This document shows positions 58,330 to 64,000 of a DNA stretch of 64,000 nucleotides, piece by piece. The position numbers and the translations under genes are program-made. The notes beneath the pieces are model-generated. The model searched no databases. It saw nothing but the letters and a program-made list of their open reading frames with translations, and was not told the DNA's origin. The DNA comes from Congeria kusceri (Eukaryota; Mollusca; Bivalvia; Myida; Dreissenidae): assembly GCA_027627225.1 (NCBI GenBank), contig CM051034.1, forward strand, positions 41,583,048 through 41,647,047. Reading direction: 5' to 3'. Every line of letters begins with the position of its first letter. Positions within the stretch are counted from its first letter, which is position 1.

Positions 58330-59330
58330 GTTAAACTAGAATTGTCACATGAGTGACGGATATGCCCCCACAATATGGCCTTGTCACAAAACTATGGCAT
58401 CCATTCGAAAGACATGGACAGAGAGAGAATGCTTTAATTTGTGAATGGTCAACAGTGTATTTGGAAAAATTTAATTTCAATAGAAGCCATAACTCTGTCA
58501 ACATTTAGTGGTTTGTAACCAAAGTTGAACTTGATCTGTATTTCATGATGATACACCTATGTACCAAAAAGAATTTAAATATGTGAAGCCTTTCATTAGT
58601 TATTGTCCATGTTTTTCGGGAATTTAAGTCAAAAAGGGGCCATAACTTTGTCAAAATTTAGTGGTTTGTAACTTAAGTCGAACTTTACCTGTATTTTATG
58701 ATGCTACACATGTGTACCAATAATTATTTAAATATGTCGAGCAATTGTTGAGTTATCGTCAGGAAAGCATGTTTTTAGGGAATTTAAGTGAAATGAAATT
58801 AAGGGCCATAACTCTGTCAAAATTTAGTGGTTTAAAACCAAAGTCGAACTTGACCCGTATATTATGATGCTACACATGTATACCAAGAATGATTTCAATA
58901 TGTCAAGCCATTCTTGAGTTATCGTCTGGAAATCATGTTTTTAAGGAATTTTAAGTCGAAAAGGGGCCATAACTCTGTCAAAATTTAGTGGTTTGTAACC
59001 AACATCGAACTTAACCAGTATTCTATGATGTTACACATTTGTACCAAAAATTATTTGAATACGTCAAACCTTTCTTGAGTTATCATCCGGAAACCATGTT
59101 TTTAGGCAATTTTAAGTCGAAAAGAGGCCATAACTCAGTCAAAATTTAGTGGTTTGTAACCAACATCGAACTTGACCTGTATTCTATGATGTTACTCATG
59201 TGTACAAAAAATTATTTGAGTATGTCAAGCCTTTCTTGAGTTATCATCCGGAAACGAAAAACCAACAGACCGACGACCGATAAGCTCACTCCTATATATC
59301 CCCCCTAAACTTTGTTTGTGGGAGTATAAC
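58330..59330. repeat. ~163-bp modular repeat, 5 copies
   Basis: GGGGCCATAACTCTGTCAAA + ATTTAGTGGTTTGTAACC recurs at about 58638, 58803, 58964 and 59127, ending in CCAACAGACCGACGACCGAT and TTTGTGGGAGTATAAC. An interspersed mollusc-type family. Confidence 0.8.
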
Positions 59331-60087
59331 GAGAACACAGATTGTAACTGGAGCACTGAAGAAATAAATAAATGTGGAAATGTAAAAAAATATATAGCTA
59401 TGACAGCCTATGCTAGGCCGTCATTTATGTGGCTTGTCCAAAAAACAATTTTCTGAAATGCAAACAAGACTGTGGATATATTTTGAAAATCATATTTTTT
59501 GTAAAAATACTATGTCATTTAACACTTTCCATGTAATCCATTTACTGACAGATAGATCCCGAAGGAAAGAATGTCAGAATATGTAGGGTGACATTTTTTG
59601 ATAAAGTTACATAAAATTACAATCTAAACACATCGTTATAGGGCAAATATTAAATTTATCCTAGTGGTAAAATGTGTGGTGCAGTAATTTTAGACATCTT
59701 AAATGATAAGCATAATTACCAAATTTGAAATCATATTTGTTATATCACACTTCAATAAACCAAAGGCCAAAATGGATAATAATTATCGTTTTACTAAAGT
59801 TAATAACATGCTGTCAATGTAAATTCATTTATATGAAACATATATGGCAAACAAATTTACTAGACCCCAATTCTCCATGCAACCTTGTATATGTCGCTTA
59901 GTACTTTGTTGTTTAAATCCACAAGATATTTAAGGCTCATCAATTTTTAACTATTTCAAACAATTTTAGCAAAAATTTGGGTCTGATAAACATTTTTGTT
60001 TCACATAATGTATATCCTCTGTTTATACCAAAAGCAAAAGTTTATAGATTACTATAAGATTGTGGTGCTTTTCACTAGCCAGCAGCA
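59331..60087. other. AT-rich stretch, nothing recognised
   Basis: No coding signal, repeat structure or RNA motif seen. Confidence 0.45.
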
Positions 60088-60431
60088 GGGGCTCGCTATA
60101 GATAACTCTTACTGGCTTACTTCTGGACTGCCCCATCGCACACTGAGGCAAATGGCTTGTAATCAATATAACAGGGGCTCGCTATAGATAACTCTTACTG
60201 GCTTACTTCTGGACTGCCCCATTGCACACTGAGGCAAATGGCTTGTAATCAATATAACAGGGGCTCCCTATAGATAACTCTCACTGGCTTACTTCTGGAC
60301 TGCCCCATTGCACACTGAGGCAAATGGCTTGTAATCAATATAACAGGGGCTCCCTATAGATAACTCTCACTGGCTTACTTCTGGACTGCCCCATTGCACA
60401 CTGAGGCAAATGGCTTGTAATCAATATAACC
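60088..60431. repeat. 86-bp tandem repeat, 4 copies
   Basis: Unit GGGGCTCGCTATAGATAACT ... GGCAAATGGCTTGTAATCAA + TATAACA, starting at 60088, 60174, 60260 and 60346. Copies are nearly identical. Confidence 0.9.
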
Positions 60432-60624
60432 AATGAGCCTGAACTCCACACCAGGGAAGCTTGTCAGAATTTTGCTAAGTTATCAGGCTTTTTTCTCCCT
60501 AATAATACAGATTTACCCACCAGAGATTTATAATTGGACAAAGAATTTGGTTGTCTCAGTACACAGTAGGAATTATCCAAGAACAATAATAATGGCTGAC
60601 AACACCATTTTGTGCCTGTTTTTT

Positions 60625-60750
60625 TTTCCTGAGACTAGACTCATGATAAAACAGTTGATGTTTTTTTTTTCTGAGACTAGACTCACGATAAAACAGTTGA
60701 TGTTTTTTATTTCTGAGACTAGACTCACGAGAAAACAGTTGATGTGTTTT
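60625..60750. repeat. ~36-bp repeat with poly-T, 3 copies
   Basis: CTGAGACTAGACTCACGATA + AAACAGTTGATG followed by a T run. Makes the repetitive ORF at 60433-60777. Confidence 0.8.
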
Positions 60751-60846
60751 TTTTGTTGTTGTTATTTTTTAAACTAAATATTTACTGCATTACATTAAAT
60801 GTAATGCCTTTACTAACTGATAAGCTGTAATATATTACAATTTCAG

Positions 60847-60920
60847 TGGACTGCACAGGCTGATCTGGGACAACACATTACGCACATGCATTAAGCCTGG
60901 TTTTCCCATACACACGCCTC
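60847..60920. mobile_element. Palindromic MITE, right end only
   Basis: GGACTGCACAGGCTGATCTG to CCCATACACACGCCTCA. Confidence 0.75.
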
Positions 60921-61489
60921 AAATATATGATTCCTCAATAAAAATTTAATCCTCATATACTACATTTTACAGCAAAACATTAACTAGTCTAAAGCATCAT
61001 TATTTTATCGGTAATTGCATATTTCACAGGAGCATAATAATATTTATTTCTTTATTTCACAGACTGAAGTTATATTTTTAAAACGCTGAAAAAAAATCAA
61101 ATCAATGAATATACAGGTTGCTATACAACTATTATATTGCCCAAGATAATGATTTTCAAAACAATAAGACAATCACTATGCTAATTAGGTCCAGCACATG
61201 GCAACAAATGTGATTTCTAAAGAATGAAACAAATATTGAAAGGATCGTTGATGGAATATTTCCACTATAGGCAAACCATTATACCTAACATATATTCCTA
61301 CAAGGAAACTGGTGTTACTGGTCCCCATATCAGAGACAACACGCACTAGATGACCAGCAACAAAGACGCAACAAAGACGTTTTACATATAAAAGGAATCT
61401 ATCTCCCAAAAGGCATATTTCCTTCCAAACAAATTGCAAGCCAACGTTCATGCAGTAATTGCAAACAATAAAACTAAAATTGCTCTTAC

Positions 61490-61552
61490 CAGAATGGCTC
61501 TGGCCTGATTAGAGACCTCGTCAACAGGAGACAGTTCAACAATGCCACCACC
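61490..61552 (-). CDS. Candidate 21-codon exon, gene unknown
   Basis: The minus strand between an AG (61554-61553) and donor GTAAGAG (61489) reads GGGIVELSPVDEVSNQARAI + L without a stop, phase 0 both sides. Its composition is protein-like. The acceptor lacks a pyrimidine tract and no neighbouring exon links to it, so it could be chance or belong to a gene to the right. Not recognised. Confidence 0.25.
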
Positions 61553-61936
61553 CTAATTCCTCTTGTCAACTGGCATTTGAATAAGATTAAATTGAAGAAA
61601 ATGAAGTTAAAAGGACATCTCAATGTCTGACCCAGTCTGAGAAAAACAGCAACAAGATGCTTTGCAAGTCCAAGGCTGACATTTTACATTCTGGTGAGGA
61701 TAAACTATTTATACAGGCCTGTTTCATTTGTTGTGCCCTTCAAAGCTTAAATATTGCCAACATGCCTTTCATTTTTTGTTTTGACAGCGACCACCCTTAA
61801 TAATCTAATTACATGGATAATTAAGTGAGGGGCCATAAACAAATGTATGGATTGATATGGTCTCACTTTCAACAGTTAGACTGACAAGTTACTGATCAGT
61901 GCAGTCCCACCCAGAACGATCTCCTTAGCCTATTAG

Positions 61937-62134
61937 TTAAGTTTGAAGCTATTTATTTTAGCTCGATTGCATCGAAAGCCCAAGGCTTATTGAGACACTC
62001 TCGAGTCCGTTTCCTGGGTAGAACCAGTATTTGTTGTGTTTGGAGGAGATCTTGAGAACGCTCCCAGAGTGGGGATTGAACCCGGGACCTCCTAATTGGT
62101 AGGCAAACACCATATCCACTACGCCACAGTGTTC
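61937..62134 (-). mobile_element. tRNA-derived SINE, minus orientation
   Basis: On the minus strand: TGGCGTAGTGGATATGG (A-box region, ~62110-62127), GGTCCCGGGTTCAATCCCCA (B-box), GAGCGTTCTCAAGATCTCC and a tail AAATAAATAGCTTCAAACT. Same family as 39529-39727. Confidence 0.8.
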
Positions 62135-62888
62135 TTTAAATGCAGCAATTTTAACGGCAGAGTGTAAATAGCTATCAATATCAATAATAATTTGATATGT
62201 AACAACAAATACACACGTTTTCAAGAAATAGAACCTCATTTTAAAACACAACTTGACATTGTCAATCATCGTTATGTTCCTAATGTCTGGATAATTCTTA
62301 AAACTAATGTAAAATGCTTTTGTTAATTTTATTAACAAATTGGTCATCTGACAATGCAACACAATTCTTGTGTTGAACAACTTTCACATCAACCTAAGAC
62401 ACAATTCGGCATGTAACCAGTACATGCATGTTTATCATTAGGCATACCATGTTAAAATAATTTGTGCATGCTTTTAGCAAAACAAGCTTTTTACACTGAA
62501 AATGTGGAATGTAGAATATAAATTAAGTCACTTCCTGACAAATTTCCATGTGCGTCTGATTGCATCTCAGTTTTCACTGAGTCGACCGGATGTTACTGAC
62601 ATTTAAATTTGAACATCTTTGCATCTGAAACGAAGGCATTTCTTGGCAGGCAGTCTGAGACAATGCTTTAATGCAAAATGGAAATCTAAAATTACAATAA
62701 CAAAATAGTTTTGTAATTACTTTTCTCCGCTGCTGCCACAAACAATATTTCTAGATGAATTGCAACAACATCAGCGTTTCTGCCAGTTTTAAATTGAAGG
62801 TGTCAGACAAGACCTTCTGAGCTGTAAATTGGGATTTAAATTGTAAAATTTATGAGTCATGGTCCTGTATTTTATGATATAAAACATT

Positions 62889-63154
62889 TAAGGTGTGTCG
62901 TGGGAAAACCGGGCTTAATGCATGTGCATAATAGAGTCAACCCGGATCAGCTGGTGCAGTCCGCACAGGCTAATCCGGGACAGCACTTTCTGCTCTGATG
63001 GTATTTTCTATATCAAGGAAGTCTCTTCTAAACATAAATCCATTGCAGGCAGAAAGTGTTGTCCCGGAGTAGCCTGACTAGAACTGCACAGGCTAATCCG
63101 GGACGACACTTTACACACATGCAAAAAAAAACTTTTTTACCATGACATGCCTCA
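62889..63154. mobile_element. Full-length palindromic MITE, diverged
   Basis: AAGGTGTGTCGTGGG left end and CATGACATGCCTCA right end, both arms and spacer present with several substitutions and an A-run. Confidence 0.8.
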
Positions 63155-63232
63155 TTTGTTGGTATGAGCTGAACAGGAAACAACAGATAATCAAGGACTT
63201 GGTGTGAATTAATAATGTCATAGAAATGAAAT

Positions 63233-64000
63233 AAACAAGAGGTCCAAATGGCCCTGGTCGCTCACCTGAGTTTCATTAGTCGAAAAAATTTCCATGTGTT
63301 AGATTTGTATACAGATATGGATATACTGATACAGACTGATGGAAATGCGGCCTTAATCATCATGGTTTGAAAAACGTAAGTGACAACAGACATTCAAAAT
63401 TTGGGAAGTACATATTGAAATTGAAGCTTTCTCTTCAATTTGACCTAGTGACCTAGTTTTTGACCCCACATGATCCAGATTCGAACTCGGCCGAGATACT
63501 ATTGGGACAAATGTTCTGACCAAGTTTCATGACGATTGGGAAAATAATGTAACTTCTCCAGTGTTAACAAGCTTTTTCTTCAATTTGACCCAGTGACCTA
63601 GTTTTTCATCCCACGACCCAGAATCGAACTCGGCCGAGATATCATTAAGACAAATGTTCTGACCAAGTTTCATGAAGATTGGGCAAAAAACGTGACTTCT
63701 AGAGTGTTAACAAGCTCTTTCTTCAATTTGACCTAGTGACCTAGTTTTTTTTACCCCATATGACCCAGATTCAAACTCGGCCGAGATATCATTGGGACAA
63801 ATGTTCTGACCAAGTTTCAGGAAGATTGGGCAAAAAATGTGACTTCTAGAGTGTTCACAAGCTTTTCCTATAGTCATATAAGGAAAACCCCCCCCTCACC
63901 TGGCGGCCATGTTTTTCACCCGACCAGAACCATTTTTGAACTCGGCCCAGATATCATCAGAACAAAGGTTATGAGCAAGTTTCATGTTCCTTGGGCAAGA
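63233..64000 (+). repeat. Modular ~147-bp repeat running off the right edge
   Basis: Opens with AACAAGAGGTCCAAATGGCC and GCTCACCTGAG. Units carry TTTGACCTAGTGACCTAG, ATTCGAACTCGGCCGAGATA and TTCTGACCAAGTTTCATGA. Similar openings occur at about 11684 and 24869. Confidence 0.75.

Noticed and set aside
60433..60777. 114-codon plus ORF
   Set aside because: C-terminal half is the 36-bp poly-T repeat and the rest has no family signal.
61185..61451. 88-codon minus ORF
   Set aside because: No recognisable family and no splice support; composition looks like chance.

Overview
This is animal nuclear DNA. It is AT-rich and intron-rich, has no compact ORFs, and is heavily loaded with interspersed and tandem repeats. 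A palindromic repeat with GTGTCGTCC / AGCCTGTGCAG / GTCCGCACAGGCTA cores appears about a dozen times, along with modular 'aactctgtcaaa' and 'accaagtttcatgaagattg' repeat families. From memory these point to a bivalve mollusc, probably a dreissenid mussel (inference, no database check). Both genes I could build are on the minus strand.

Gene 1 (coding exons from 20811 down to 320, continuing past the left edge) can be assembled into 12 coding exons that stay in one frame for 602 codons. It begins with a signal peptide, continues with a Cys/Trp-rich N-terminal ectodomain, and then has cadherin-type repeats. No stop or transmembrane segment is reached, so the 3' part lies outside the window. Its introns hold a complete PIF/Harbinger relic (7804-9570, TTA target duplication), a TTAA-flanked MITE (15940-16329), an 18-bp minisatellite, a triplicated ~310-bp block, a 53/64-bp array made from the gene's own exon 3 and its splice acceptor, and, just upstream of the start codon, 21 copies of a 73-bp satellite.

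Gene 2 (52162 down to 40262) is complexin, the SNARE-complex regulator of synaptic vesicle fusion. Four coding exons join with matching phases into a 153-residue protein ending in a CAAX box (CSLQ). Reading through the donor of exon 3 would instead give a short tail with three adjacent cysteines, a possible alternative C-terminus. Two tiny upstream ORFs lie in the 5' leader.

The remainder (22.4-40.2 kb and 52.3-64 kb) is mostly intergenic, UTR or intronic repeat sequence. It includes a mariner-like transposon with intact ends and a frameshifted transposase (31347-32781), tRNA-derived SINEs (39.5 and 62 kb), many palindromic MITEs, and several minisatellites. I found no prokaryotic features, CRISPR array, rRNA or convincing functional tRNA. 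The most unusual observations are the array built from an exon plus its 3' splice site at 16.7-17.2 kb and the two possible complexin C-termini.
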